From Populus alba (lineage: Eukaryota; Streptophyta; Magnoliopsida; Malpighiales; Salicaceae), in the NCBI RefSeq assembly GCF_005239225.2, contig NC_133289.1:813501-877500 (forward strand): 64,000 nucleotides of DNA, given 5' to 3'. The translations under genes were made by a program, and so were the position numbers. Positions 11,043 through 22,125 of the stretch are shown here, piece after piece (position 1 is the stretch's first letter; the number at the start of each line of letters is the position of its first letter). Under the pieces are notes generated by a model. It did not search any database, was not told the origin of the DNA, and worked only from the letters and a program-made list of their open reading frames with translations.

Positions 11043-11933
11043 TTTACAAGATTTCTTTTCTTGAGAGGATGGGAAGTAATATGTGGTCATGATAAAGTTT
11101 TAGCTAATCGAAAGCAATTTATTCCATTGGTCCTTCTATTTTCTAGTAATGATTGTGATGAGAGCAAGTGTTTATTCTTTATTAAGAATATTCTTTGCTA
11201 TTGATGGTAAGTAAAGTATTTGTACCAATTCATATTGTTCCAGCATCATTTCATATAAAATGAAGCACGATTTTGTGGAACCAGGACTAAAAAAATACAC
11301 AAAATTCAAGTTGGCAGCACAACCAGTAAATTAGTGCACCAGAACTGCTCTTTCCATAATATTCAGTTACGTTTTAGCTGCAGAGGTATGAGTTGCATGT
11401 TTCTACCTTTCATTGCTTCATTTCTCTAAGTCTCTCTACGTAAGTTTGAAAGTTTTTTTGTTTCTTTGCTTTTGATATTATACATATAGTTGAAATAAGA
11501 TTTATAGTAGAAATAGGTGTTGCCATTCCACGTGTTAGAGAATATAGATTGTAATATAAAACTATTCGTAAACATCTCCGAGCTTATAAAACAATTGTTG
11601 AGATCTTATTCAACTTTGATTTTATGTATTAAATATTTTAAAGCTTGATTTCGATTATATATATGAATTCTAAGTCAATTCAATACTTCTCTCTTTAATA
11701 TATGATCTTTTCTTTAATGCTTTTATAATTGCTTTCATTTGTTTATTGTTTACTTGGTATTACATTATTCAATGTGATTCATGTGAATTGCTAAGAAAGA
11801 TGCTATAAATGCATAATTCGGTATATACTGTTTCTTGCATTATGTGATTACCACGTGTCTAGTATTCTGTTCAATCAATTAATGTCTCTTTAACTAAAGT
11901 TCATATCTGGCTTGTATTGAAGGAAAGCAAAGA
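11043..11933 (+). repeat. DUF4220-unit 5' flank, copy 2
   Basis: Upstream region of the DUF4220 gene at 11934. It is homologous to 1620-2280 and to 16255-16842 plus 18110-18248. Since it lacks the LINE present in the corresponding position of copy 3, it serves as the empty-site reference, although about 200 bases near 11592-11790 have no counterpart in copy 3. No coding potential was seen. Confidence 0.6.
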
Positions 11934-13790
11934 TGAATTGGTATAATTCTTATGAATATGTTATCGAATTGTGGAACGAATGGGAGCTTCGCGCAATGAT
12001 TTTGCTAAGTCTCTCGCTGCAAATTTTCCTCATTGTCACTGGTCATCGACGAAAGTAATACAGCCGGAATCTGGTTCGGGATGTTTGTTTGGCTAGCATA
12101 TTTGTCAGCAGATTGGTTGGCAACAGTTACATTGGGTATTCTTGCTCGTAGCCAGGGGGTTCAGAATCCAAAGGTACAACTTCAAATGCAACATTCATCC
12201 GGCATTTTGGGCACCGATGCTCCTTGTACACCTTGGTGGTCCTGACACTATAACTTCCTATTCAGTAGAGGACAACGAAATGTGGTCAAGGCACTTGCTA
12301 CAACTATTAACCCAACTTGCGGTGGCCCTTTATGCATCGTTTAGGTCATGGTGGAGCAAGGATCCGCTCATATATGTTGTCATTCCCATCTTTGTTTCTG
12401 GAGTTATCAAATATGGAGAGAGGGTTTTGGTCCTCTGTTTAGCAAGCTCCGACCAGTTTAGGGACTCTGTAAACAAAGAAAGAGTGGCTCTACAAGGGCA
12501 AATAGAAAGGTCATTTCAAGACGAAAACTTCCATGGCATGAGCACAGAATATATATCAAGGAGGATTGATGACACTTTGGGCTTTAATAGCATAGTACCT
12601 GAGGCCAAATATCTCCATGAAGCTCACTTGCTGTTCCGAACTTTGAAGTTAGTATTTGCGGATTACCTTGTTACATTTCGTACTCATACGATCAGCTATC
12701 ATATGTTGAAGAGAAAGAATGCCGTTGAGGCATTCAAATTGATAGAAGTTGAGGTGGGTTCATGTTTGATTTACTTTTCACCAAGGTGATGACAACAGTT
12801 TGTTGGAGACCACGCATCATTCTCCGCTTCATCAACTTTCTGTCCCCTGTTTCTGCATTAATAGCATTCTCATCAATGACCAGAAAGTCCCATACCTATT
12901 CCAAAATTGATATTATTATATCATACTTATTGCTGTTTGGAGCTGTTGTTCTAGAGATTTACTCGGCCATTTTGATGTTTTTCTCTGATTGGGCTATGCT
13001 TTGGCTTAGCAAGCAAAGGGAGCCACCGGCGGTTTCCTTTTATCGAGGTATTTTTTCTTCACGGTTGCTATCGTTTTTTAGCAATAACGAAAGGTGGAAA
13101 GCATCTATGGCCCAAAATAGGCTAACAGATTATCCAAAGACATCAAGCAAACGCATCCCAAAACTCTTTAGCACTGGTAACATTCAGAACTGGGAGGTTG
13201 TTGTTGATGATTTAAAGAATTGATCTTTAAACGTCTCTTAGATATGCGTTCAAGATGCAATTTCCCAGGTGATAAAAATGACATACTGGAAGAGAGAGGT
13301 GAGCATGCACTCAGAAGTAAGAGATGCGATAAAACATTGCAACTGTATGTGCTACAAAGAAACTTTCATAGTAGCTTGCTAATATGGCACATTGCTGTTA
13401 ATAATTGTTTCGAACAGGATTCTTCGGATTCAATTCATCGTAACATCAGCAGATCTTTATCTCGTTACATGATGTATCTATGGAAGGACTTGCCGTTGAT
13501 GCTACCTAAAGCGTTGGGTGAACCATTGTACAATCAATCCTTTCGCGTGCCGGTATGATGCTGAGGAGCTCAGCAAATTATTGGAGTTGCAGAAGGAAAA
13601 GGAGGGTTGGTCAGTTGATGAGAAATGGGAATTGATAAGTGAAGTGTTGGTAGAGATGCTAACTTATGTTGCGAGTCAATGTAAATGGAAAGAGCATGCT
13701 CGAGCACTTAAAGGAGGAGGAGAGCTACTCACTTTGGTGGCCATTCTTATGGCTCATCTTGGTCTCCATGGGCAGTGTATCTATAACTAA
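11934..13790 (+). pseudogene. DUF4220/DUF594 gene, copy 2 (frame-broken)
   Basis: The frames join into one plant DUF4220-DUF594 protein of about 600 residues. The ATG at 11934 starts MNWYNSYEYVIELWNEWELR; then a first hydrophobic segment; AGIWFGMFVWLAYLSADW; FWAPMLLVHLGGPDTIT; a second hydrophobic pair near 12930-13000 (ISYLLLFGAVVLEIYSAIL); ELIFKRLLDMRSR; and a C-terminal DUF594 region ending with KWELISEVLVEMLTY, GGELLTLV and LMAHLGLHG. The family is plant-specific, multi-pass membrane, of unknown function. Frame changes occur near 12053 (extra A compared with copy 3), 12165, 12760, 13215 (AAAGAATT against AAAGGAATT) and 13540. The length is otherwise full and no large deletion is seen, so it is either a young pseudogene or a gene with consensus errors. 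No introns are evident. Confidence 0.8.
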
Positions 13791-15299
13791 TTAACTAATG
13801 CTATTATATATACAAATTTATGAATGATTTTATGTAATAATATACAATGATAGCTTCATAACTTTCATATAACACTTCAATTTTACCAGACGTGATGCTT
13901 ATGAAGTTTTAGTATATTGTTTGTTAAAGAAAACAACGATTGAGCAGGATTCTGTTCAAAGGAATCAAAGCTCACAATATAATTATCTAAGCTAACCTTC
14001 GCAATCCTACAGAAATTTATTTGGCTGTGATAAGGTGTTTGATGAAATTTCTGACTGAAACGGAGATGAAAAGGATAAGAAAAAAGGATTGCTGGGTTTT
14101 TTTTTCTCTCCACTGATTATTTTATAAAGAGTAAATTATATATAATTTAGTACTTGTATTGTTGATGATATATATAGGTTATAAAAAAACATCTTAGTCC
14201 CATGATTAAAGTTAACTGTTATTCTTTTCCCTAAATTTCTAAATTAAACCTTTTAATTTTTCCAATAGTATAGGTAAGATTGAAAACTTTGATTATCAAT
14301 GAAGAACAATTTATGAAAAAATATCAATTTAATTGTGATGAAAAACCAACATAAAGACCAAGTTACAATTATTTCATTTTCAAATAATAATTTAGGCTTT
14401 ATTTTATTCATTTCAAAATATTTTCTTCTTTGTTTGCAATTTTATAAATATAAATGTGCTGTAGTCGTACTTGCAAAGATTTAGAGTTCTAAGAAGTTAT
14501 ATAAAGATTTATTATAATTAGATAGAGATTTGCTTCAAAAAAATTATGTGAATAGTCTAACAAATATTTTTATCAACTAGTGAGTCATGACTAAACCAAA
14601 AGTGAAGCTAATCATGTCAGACAAATATAGTAGCTAAGATTAAGAGACTATAACTTTCAGATTCAAATTTGTGTAGGAGATATATTTTCAAAAACCCAAT
14701 TCCTGAAAAAATTGCCTTTGGTGATTCATCCACTACATGGATTTCCTGAAATTAGTCTTGGAAGATCCTATTTTGCTAATTTCTTTGATTTTCTCAGATA
14801 TTTTGTGTTATTTTGAATTTTATATTATTTTCCTGTGTTTTAGGATTCTGATATTATTACGTGTTGGGGTCAATTTTCTAGCCTATAAAAAAGCATTATA
14901 AGCCTTTTTAGAAGACATATATTATTAAAATTTATTTTTAGAATAATAAATTATGAATTTAAGATTTGAGCTTCTAGCCCTTTTCTCTCATCAAATGTGT
15001 TTCTTCGGTGATTGTTTTAATGTCTTTATACTTTCATGTGCAAAACAATATTTAAGAAAATTTAAAAAATACTTCCTTAACTAAAAAGAAAATTGTTTTT
15101 AAAAAACTAGATTGCATTTTTATCTGTATATGTGAACATTTTCAACTCAAAATACAAAAAATTGTATTTCTTAAAGGGTTCTTCGTCGATGAAAATGACA
15201 AAATCAAATGAAGGAACAATATTTGCTCAAAACTTGATGAATTGAGGGATAAAATTCACAAACTTAATTGTAGACCTCAATCCGTCGTATCCGCAATAA
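13791..15299. other. AT-rich spacer
   Basis: I see no coding sequence, RNA gene or recognisable transposon here. It is the 3' flank of the DUF4220 copy 2 unit. Confidence 0.5.
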
Positions 15300-15612
15300 T
15301 TCTTGCCACTAATACAAAAAATAATTACAAATTGTGTGTAAAAAATTCAACCAGACATTAATGATTCGCCAGTTTAACTTTTCTATCGTTGATATCTGCT
15401 TGAACATTTTCAAACCTGTTTTGCAACAGCAGAATGTAATGAGTTGAACGAATCTTCTTACTTCTGCATCAACTGAATCGATATTTGTCATAGAAAGATA
15501 GCGTATATACAATTTCTCTAGCTTTTAGTTGAAGCCAAAATGTTTTGGCCTTAGCAATAAGCCATTTCAATTACAATAAGAAAACAATCTGTTCTTCCAA
15601 AATCAAGGCCGC

Positions 15613-15617
<5 letters not shown>
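15300..15617. repeat. Duplicated 3' flank block, left copy
   Basis: About 300 bases match 21730-22020 at roughly 85-90% by eye. Landmarks are GATATTTGTCATAGAAAGATAG, then TTTTAGTTGAAGCCAAAATG and TTCCAAAATCAAGG. The right copy lies directly downstream of the galactosyltransferase stop codon. The duplicated DUF4220 unit therefore seems to have carried part of that gene's 3' flank. Neither copy keeps a conserved reading frame. Confidence 0.65.

Positions 15618-15675
<58 letters not shown>
15618..15675. repeat. Uninterrupted poly(A), 58 bases
   Basis: A run of 58 A residues with no interruption follows the duplicated block. The right-hand copy of the block (22020) has no such run, so the tract arose or was inserted in this copy only. 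The unique stretch 15676-15790 following it may be part of the same insertion. Confidence 0.9.
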
Positions 15676-15676
<1 letters not shown>

Positions 15677-16254
15677 ATTCTTCTCTAGAGCCCACTAAAA
15701 CGAACAAACAAAACTGGCGAAGGTGACCTGACCGAGAGGGTGCGAGCATAAAGTAAGGACGATAATATGAATGTGTGAATCGACCAATGTAGTAAAGCTG
15801 CAGCCATCATCTAGTTAATGAAAAAAAACAGTGTATTCTTTTTTCCTTTTGCATTTATTTATTTGGTAATATAGTTTCTGTAAATGAAAATAATTTACGT
15901 CTTACATGGTTGTGATTGTTATGTTATTATATATACAGAAGGTTAATTTTGTCGGTACAGCACATGTATGTTTTTAAACTATATATCCAGAGGGCATTCT
16001 TTTGAAGATTTTCTCGCACCAGATGACCAAGTTTTAAGCATATGAAATTAATTTGTTATAGGCTCTCGTAGAACACAAATCCTTTATGATAATGTGGAAG
16101 CATAACACTTACCAAACAATGAGTCCCTGAAGTAAATTGATTTGCATAAACATCTTGATTTAGATGATAATACAAAAACTTATTAACTTGTAAACTGTGT
16201 TTGGTCATATTAAAGCTCTAATATAATGTTAAAGAATGAATAATCGCAACTTAA

Positions 16255-16842
16255 AAGTTTACATGATTCTTTTCTTGAGAGCATGGGAAGTAATTTGTGC
16301 TCATGAGTACTCTCAACTTCTGACAAAGTTTTAGCTGTGACAAGCGAGAAAGCACTTTATTCCACTGTCCTTTTATTTTTGTAGTGAGAGCAAGTGTTTT
16401 ATTCTCTCTTGAGAACAGCTTTTGATATTGATGATAGGAGGTAAAGTACATGCACCAGTTCATATTCTTGCAGCATCATTAATGTAGATTAAGCACAATT
16501 TTGTGGAACCAGGACTAAAAAAATACACAAAACTCAAGTTTGCTGCACAACCAGTAATAAATTAGTCCATCAGAAGATTCAGAACTGCTTTTTTCAAAAT
16601 CTTCAGGTACGTTTGGCTGTAAAAGTTTGATTCATTTCTCCAAGTCTCTTTCATTTCTCCAAGTCCCTCTACCTAAGTTAGAAAGCTTTTTTTCATTTGC
16701 TTTTGATATTAATTATAATATATTTGAAAGTTTGATACATGTAGTTGAAATAAAATTTATGATAGAAATAGGTGTTGTCGTTGCATGCGTTAGAGAATAT
16801 AGATTATAATACAAAACTATTTGTATGCATCACCGAGCTTAT
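16255..16842 (+). repeat. DUF4220-unit 5' flank, copy 3 (left part)
   Basis: Homologous to 11043-11590 upstream of copy 2. Shared phrases include CTTGAGAGCATGGGAAGTAA, GTGGAACCAGGACTAAAAAAA and GTTAGAGAATATAGATT. It is separated from its gene by the LINE at 16852-18100. Confidence 0.65.
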
Positions 16843-16851
16843 AAAGATTAT

Positions 16852-18100
16852 GAGGCTCTCTCTTCCTGGTAATGAGCTGTGGAAGAAGATGATATTCAAC
16901 AAATTCAAGCCGGTGTTTGAAAATGGTTTCCCTATTTTTAGTAGAAGATTGTCTTGTATCTGGAGGGATATAACATCCCTTATGACCACAACAGACTCTG
17001 TCTCTTCAGCTTTAGCCAATAATTGCAGATTTGTAGTGGGAAATGGCTCTCTGACTCGATTCTGGTCTGATGTTTGGTTTGATAGCTCTCCATTGAAAGT
17101 CATCTACCCTCGACTCTACATTCTTACCACTAAACCGAATGCCACAATTGCTGACATGGGAATTTGGGAGCAAGGAGAATGGAAGTGGGAGTTAGCTTGG
17201 AGGAGACAATTGTTCCTCTTTGAAACTGAGCAGGTCGTCTACCTTCTCTCATCTCTAGGAAAGCTTTCGAATAAAGGCAACAACTTTAGATAAAAAAGTC
17301 TGGTCCTCTTCAACAGATGGAGGGTATACAGTTAAAACTTGTTCTCTACTTATTGACAGGATTGTGAATCCAGGGCTTAGAACTTTCAAGGCTTCGATAT
17401 GGCAAAAAGGGGTCCCTCCTAAGGTTCAATCTTTTCTTTGGCTAGCTGTTCAGAATAGACTGTGCACTAAGGATTTCTTACTTTGCCGTAATATAATCCC
17501 AATTGATCAAGCCTTTTGTATCTTTTGTGAAAATGAGATTGAGACTTCAAATCATCTTCTCCTCCATTGTAGACCAGTGTGGAAATTATGGATGAAATTC
17601 TTGGATTGGTGGGGTATTAGTGGTTGCTTCCCTGCTGTGTGGGATGATCTTTTACATCAATGGCCCAACCTAGTGTTCGGAAAATTCCAGCGTAAGGCTT
17701 GGTCTATGCTTTCTTGTTGTGTTAGCTGGAGTATATGGCTTATGAGGAACAAGGTAATCTTCAAATGATGGAACTGCGACCTTCGAAGATATTTTCTCCT
17801 TAATTCTTTATCGCCTCTCAAATTGGCTCAAGTCTGCAGATAAGTTCTTCATGGCTACTGGCACTACTTTAATTATGGGTCCTGAAGGTATTATAGATTG
17901 GTCTAACACCAAATAAAGGCTTTTAGCATGGCGTATCAACTTCTTCATTCCTAATGTCCTTTTTCGGTTATGTATCTATTGACTTTCTTTTCCTTTCTTT
18001 TTGTGTTTGTTTTTTTGTTATTGTGATTCTTTTCTTTTCATGTATCTTGTTTTTGGCTACCTTCTGGTTAGCCCTTTCAATATATCGACTTATTCCAAAA
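16852..18100 (+). mobile_element. 5'-truncated LINE with 9-bp TSD
   Basis: Plus-strand frames encode the C-terminal part of a plant L1-type LINE ORF2. After the RT domain comes VVGNGSLTRFWSDVWF, then STDGGYTVKTCS and a zf-RVT domain with PPKVQSFLWLAVQNRL, CIFCENEIET-SNHLLLHC and WKLWMKFL. It is 5'-truncated within ORF2, frame-broken near 17290, and ends in a short A tract. An exact 9-bp repeat AAAGATTAT flanks it (16843-16851 and 18101-18109). These are hallmarks of target-primed reverse transcription. It sits between the 5' flank and the start of DUF4220 copy 3, displacing that gene's upstream region by 1.25 kb; the matching position in copy 2 has no LINE. Confidence 0.9.
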
Positions 18101-18248
18101 AAAGATTATTCATGCGAATTGCTTAGAAAGATGTTATAAATGCATAATTTGGTGTAGTGTTCATGCATTATGTGATTAATATTCTGTTTAATTGATTAAT
18201 GTATCTTTAAGTAAAGTCATATCTGGCTTGTGTTGAAGGAAAGGAAAG

Positions 18249-20302
18249 ATGAATCTGTATAATTTTTATGGACGTGTTATCGAATTGTGGAACGGATGGG
18301 AGCTTCGAGCAATGATCTTGCTGAGTCTCTCGCTGCAAATTTTCCTGACCATCACTGGCAGTCGACGAAAGTATACAGCCGGAATCTGGTTCGGGATGTT
18401 TGTTTGGCTAGCATATTTGTCAGCAGATTGGTTTTGCAAACTATTACTTTAGGTATTCTTGCTCGTAGCCAAGGGGGTTCAGAATCCAAAGGTTACCACT
18501 TCAAATGCAAGTTTCATCCCGGCATTCTGGGCACCGATGCTCCTTGTGCACCTTGGAGGCCCTGACACTATTACTGCCTATTCAGTACAGGACAACGAAT
18601 TGTGGTCGAGGCACTTGCTTCAGCTATTAACCCAACTAACGGTGGCCTTTTATGTTTCGTTGAGGTCATGGTGAGCAATGATCCGCTCATATATATAGTC
18701 ATTCCCATCTTTGTGTCTGGAGTTATCAAATATGGAGAGAAGATTTGGTTCTCTGGTGCGCAAGCTCCAGCAAGTTGATGAACTCAGCAAACGAAGCTGG
18801 CGTACATGTACGAGGGCAAATATATCCGGAAATTTTGCGCCACCAAAAGTTGGATGATATTTTGCCTCAACTTTATGAAATTTTGATCACGGAACTGGGC
18901 ATAGATCGCCTTAAGCAAATGTTGGGCATAGAAGGGGGCACGCAACCAGGCCTTCGTGATATTTTTGTCACAGAACAGGGCTCGAGGCGCTTTGTTGAAA
19001 TGTTTGTCACAGAAGGGTTCGTGGATCGGATTGATGATATTTGAGCAGTGAAGAAGAGAACGTGCGTCGCTTAATGAAATTTTGGGCACAGAAGGCTTTG
19101 ATAAATTTCGGGCTTTAATAACATAATATCAGAGGCCAAAAAGTTCCATGAAGCTTGTTTCTTATTCCAAACATTGAAGGTACTATTTGCTGATTACCCC
19201 GTTCCATTTCCTGTTCATAGGATCAGCTACGGTATCTTGCAGAGCAAGGATGCTGCTGGAGCATTCAAATTGATAGAAAGTTGAGTTGGGGTTCATGTTC
19301 GATGTACTTTTCACCAAGGTGATGACAACCGTTTGTCCGAGACCACGCATCATTCTCCGCTTCATCACCTTTCTGTCCTCTGTCTCTGCATTAGTAGCAT
19401 TCTCATCAATGACCAGAAACTCGCATACCTATTCCAAATCTGATATTATTGTATCATACTTGTTGCTGTTCGGAGCTACTGTTCTGGAGATTTACTCGGC
19501 CATTTTGATGCTTTTCTCCGATTGGGGTATGCTTTGGCTTAGCGATCAAAGGAAGCCACTGGCGGATTCTAATTTCTCGAGTTATTTGTTCTTCTCGGTT
19601 GCTATCGTTTTTTAGCAAAAACAAAAAGTGGAAAGCATCTATAGCCCAGTATGAGCCAAAAAATTCTAGAGAGAGCCCATGTAAACACCTCCCAAAACTC
19701 TTTAGAACCGGCAACATTCAGAGCTGGGAGGTTGTTGGTGGTGATTTAAAGGAATTGATCTTCAAACGTGTCTTAGATATGCGTTCAAGATGCAATTTCC
19801 CATTATCTCCATATAAGATATTGGAAGAGAAAGGTGATCATGCCCTTAGAAGTAAGGATTGCCTTTCATGGTCCGTGGTTGATAAAGACTTTCATGAAAG
19901 CCTCCTCATATGGCACATTGCTGTTAATACTTGCGTCGACCAGAATTCAATTCATGGTAACATGAGCAGATCATTATCTCGTTACATGATGTATCTATGA
20001 GTGATTTGCCGTTTATGCTACCCAAAGAGTTTGGGCGAACCAAAGTACAAGCAAATCGGTCAAAAACCCGGGAGGGTCAGCACTATCTTGATGGTGGCGA
20101 TAAACTTGCCGAGTCATTGGACTTGCTGCAGATTGAACAGAAATGGGAATTGATAAGTGAAAGTTCTGGTGGAGATGCTCTAACTTATGCTGCGATTCAA
20201 TGTGGATGGAAAGAGCATGGCTCGAGCACTTCAAGGAGGAGGAGAGCTACTCACTTTGGTGGCCGTTCTTATGGCTCATCTTGGCCTCCATGGACAGTGT
20301 AA
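18249..20302 (+). pseudogene. DUF4220/DUF594 gene, copy 3 (frame-broken)
   Basis: Tandem paralogue of 11934-13790 with the same order of blocks. The ATG at 18249 starts MNLYNFYGRVIELWNGWELR; then AGIWFGMFVWLAYLSADW, FWAPMLLVHLGGPDTIT, a second hydrophobic region IVSYLLLFGATVLEIYSAIL near 19460, KELIFKRVLDMRSR, WHIAVNTC and the terminal DUF594 block with KWELISES and WKEHGS. Several frame changes occur: TTTTGCAAAC near 18432, TGGTGAGC near 18670 (copy 2 has TGGTGGAGC), and others near 18520, 19030, 19280, 19610 and 20000. It differs from copy 2 by an extra repeat-bearing insert at 18875-19108. Membrane protein family of unknown function. Given the number of breaks, a pseudogene is more likely than sequencing error alone. 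Confidence 0.8.
18875..19108 (+). repeat. Six imperfect short repeats inside DUF4220 copy 3
   Basis: The core GAAATTTTGNNCACAGAANGG recurs about six times at 33-45-base spacing (starting near 18876, 18922, 18958, 18986, 19030 and 19072). In protein it reads as a recurring (E/D)(I/M)(L/F)xTE motif, for example EILITELG, DIFVTEQG and EMFVTEGF. Copy 2 has a much shorter, repeat-free sequence at the corresponding point (12510-12590), so the array is copy-specific. Confidence 0.7.
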
Positions 20303-20459
20303 GTAATTAACTAATGCTATCGAATTACTTAATATTACTTGCTCTTAAATTTCTCAGTTTGTACAAACTCTTGAATGATTTTATGTAATAATATGTCTAC
20401 CAAATTCTGTAAAACATGCTTAATATTTATGAAACTAGATTGAATTTTTATTAGTATAT

Positions 20460-21650
20460 ACTAAAAACTGAGTCTTTTTTAAAATGATATTTTTGGTGAA
20501 TAACATTGAATAAAATCAAATGGTAGTACAAAGGGGATACATAAAAGATTTAACAACACATGAATAAATTATGGACTGACGAAGCCAAAAATAAAGCTTC
20601 AAGGAATCCTCGCTTTCTTCATAGTAGATTCAGCGGGCCTCGTGAGGATACACTAGCTTAGAGATTCTTGATCTTCTGCAAAATTAGTAGCGTAGGAGAC
20701 TCAATTTAGCAAGATTGATGTGGAAAATGAACTATAAATACCGTGCATGTTGTACTAAAGAAGCAAACAGAGGATAATGTTCTTTTTTGTGGCGATATAT
20801 CTGTTTTTTTCTTTTTTTTACTGCCCTTACCAAAAAATCTTTTTGAGGTATTTATACCCGAAGAAACATGGAGGTAGGGACATAAAAGGCAAAACGTTGT
20901 CCTAACTAGTGTAGAGGTAATCATAGGAATAGTGTAGAGGTATTTATAGCTCCAATGAGTTAATGGTGTGTTATTCAAGATGAAGATTTTATCAACGCAA
21001 AAAGTGTTTAACATGTAAAACATTACCAAGGTTGAAGAATTATTTGGGTTTTTTTTTAAGTATTTTTTTTGTTTGAAAATATATTAAAAATAATATTATT
21101 TTTTATCTTTAAAAAAAATAATTTTTAATATTATTATTTAAAAAACATAAAAAAAAATAAAATTTAAATAAAAATTTTTTTTATTATTTTTTTAAAAACA
21201 TGTGTAGAATCCAAACCATACCTAAGTGGGCTCATGATGTGGTGGAAGTGGCTTTGTCAAGGTTAATCTAAAGCTTTTAAAAAAAAAAAAATTAATTTTT
21301 TTTTTTATATTCTCAATTTTTTTAATGTGTTAATATTAAAATAATTTTAAAAAAATAAAAAAATATTATTTTAATATATCTCCTAACAAATATCATTTTA
21401 AAAAATAATCATTAACTATATAACAGAATCTTAATTCTGCCTGAATGTTGAGACTGGATAGGGTTTTTTCAAAACACCCAAGTTTTTTTTCATAGGCCTA
21501 AAGGGACATAACAGAACTTTAAAAAGGGGTATTTGCTATAAAATTGATCAAATAAAATACAAACTTCAATTGCCACAATCCTAATGGTTTATGGCAAAAA
21601 GCTGCCATTAAACCCTTTATTAAAACTAGCAAATGTTTTTGGGCTGTTTC
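20460..21650. repeat. AT-rich spacer with Salicaceae-type dispersed repeat
   Basis: No gene recognised. Within 21060-21440 lies the phrase TTAATGTGTTAATATTAAAA followed by a stretch of the form TAAAAAAATATTATTTTAAT. The same phrase recurs at 26500-26640, 27975-28190, 40840-41010, 44570-44770, 55910-56110 and elsewhere in this window. I recall it as a very common short dispersed repeat in poplar introns and spacers. Confidence 0.55.
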
Positions 21651-21719
21651 TTAGGAAGAAATACAATTGGGCCTATTGGTATTTGTCTCAAATAAAATGA
21701 AATTACCATTTGCCATTAT

Positions 21720-22100
21720 TTCGGTACAAAAAATGGGTAGAAGTTTCAATCGGATATTGATGATACCCGGTTGAACTTTTCCATTGCTGATATCGCTTTT
21801 GAACGTTTTCAAAAACCTATTTGCAACAGCCGAATGTAATAATCTGAACGGAATTTTCTCACTTCTGCATCTACTGAATCGATATTTGTCATAGAAAGAT
21901 AGGTATATACAATTTCTCCAGCTTTTAGTTGAAGCCAAAATGCTTTGGCCTTTGCTGTAAGCCATTTTCAATTACAATAAGAAAAACAGTCTGTTTCTTC
22001 CAAAATCAAGGCTGCAAATTAAAATACAGCCATCTCTACAGCCCATTTAAACGAGAACAAAATGTAGTAAAGCTGCTGCCATCATCTAACGGATCCTTGG
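21720..22100. repeat. Duplicated 3' flank block, right copy
   Basis: Right-hand partner of 15300-15790. It ends close to the galactosyltransferase stop codon (about 22126), so it probably represents that gene's original 3' untranslated or flanking sequence. Confidence 0.6.
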
Positions 22101-22125
22101 AGACATCTGATAATATATCTATCAT

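Noticed and set aside
21651..21971. Minus-strand frame of 106 codons downstream of the galactosyltransferase
   Set aside because: The duplicated copy at 15300-15617 does not keep the frame, so it is more likely 3' flank than coding.
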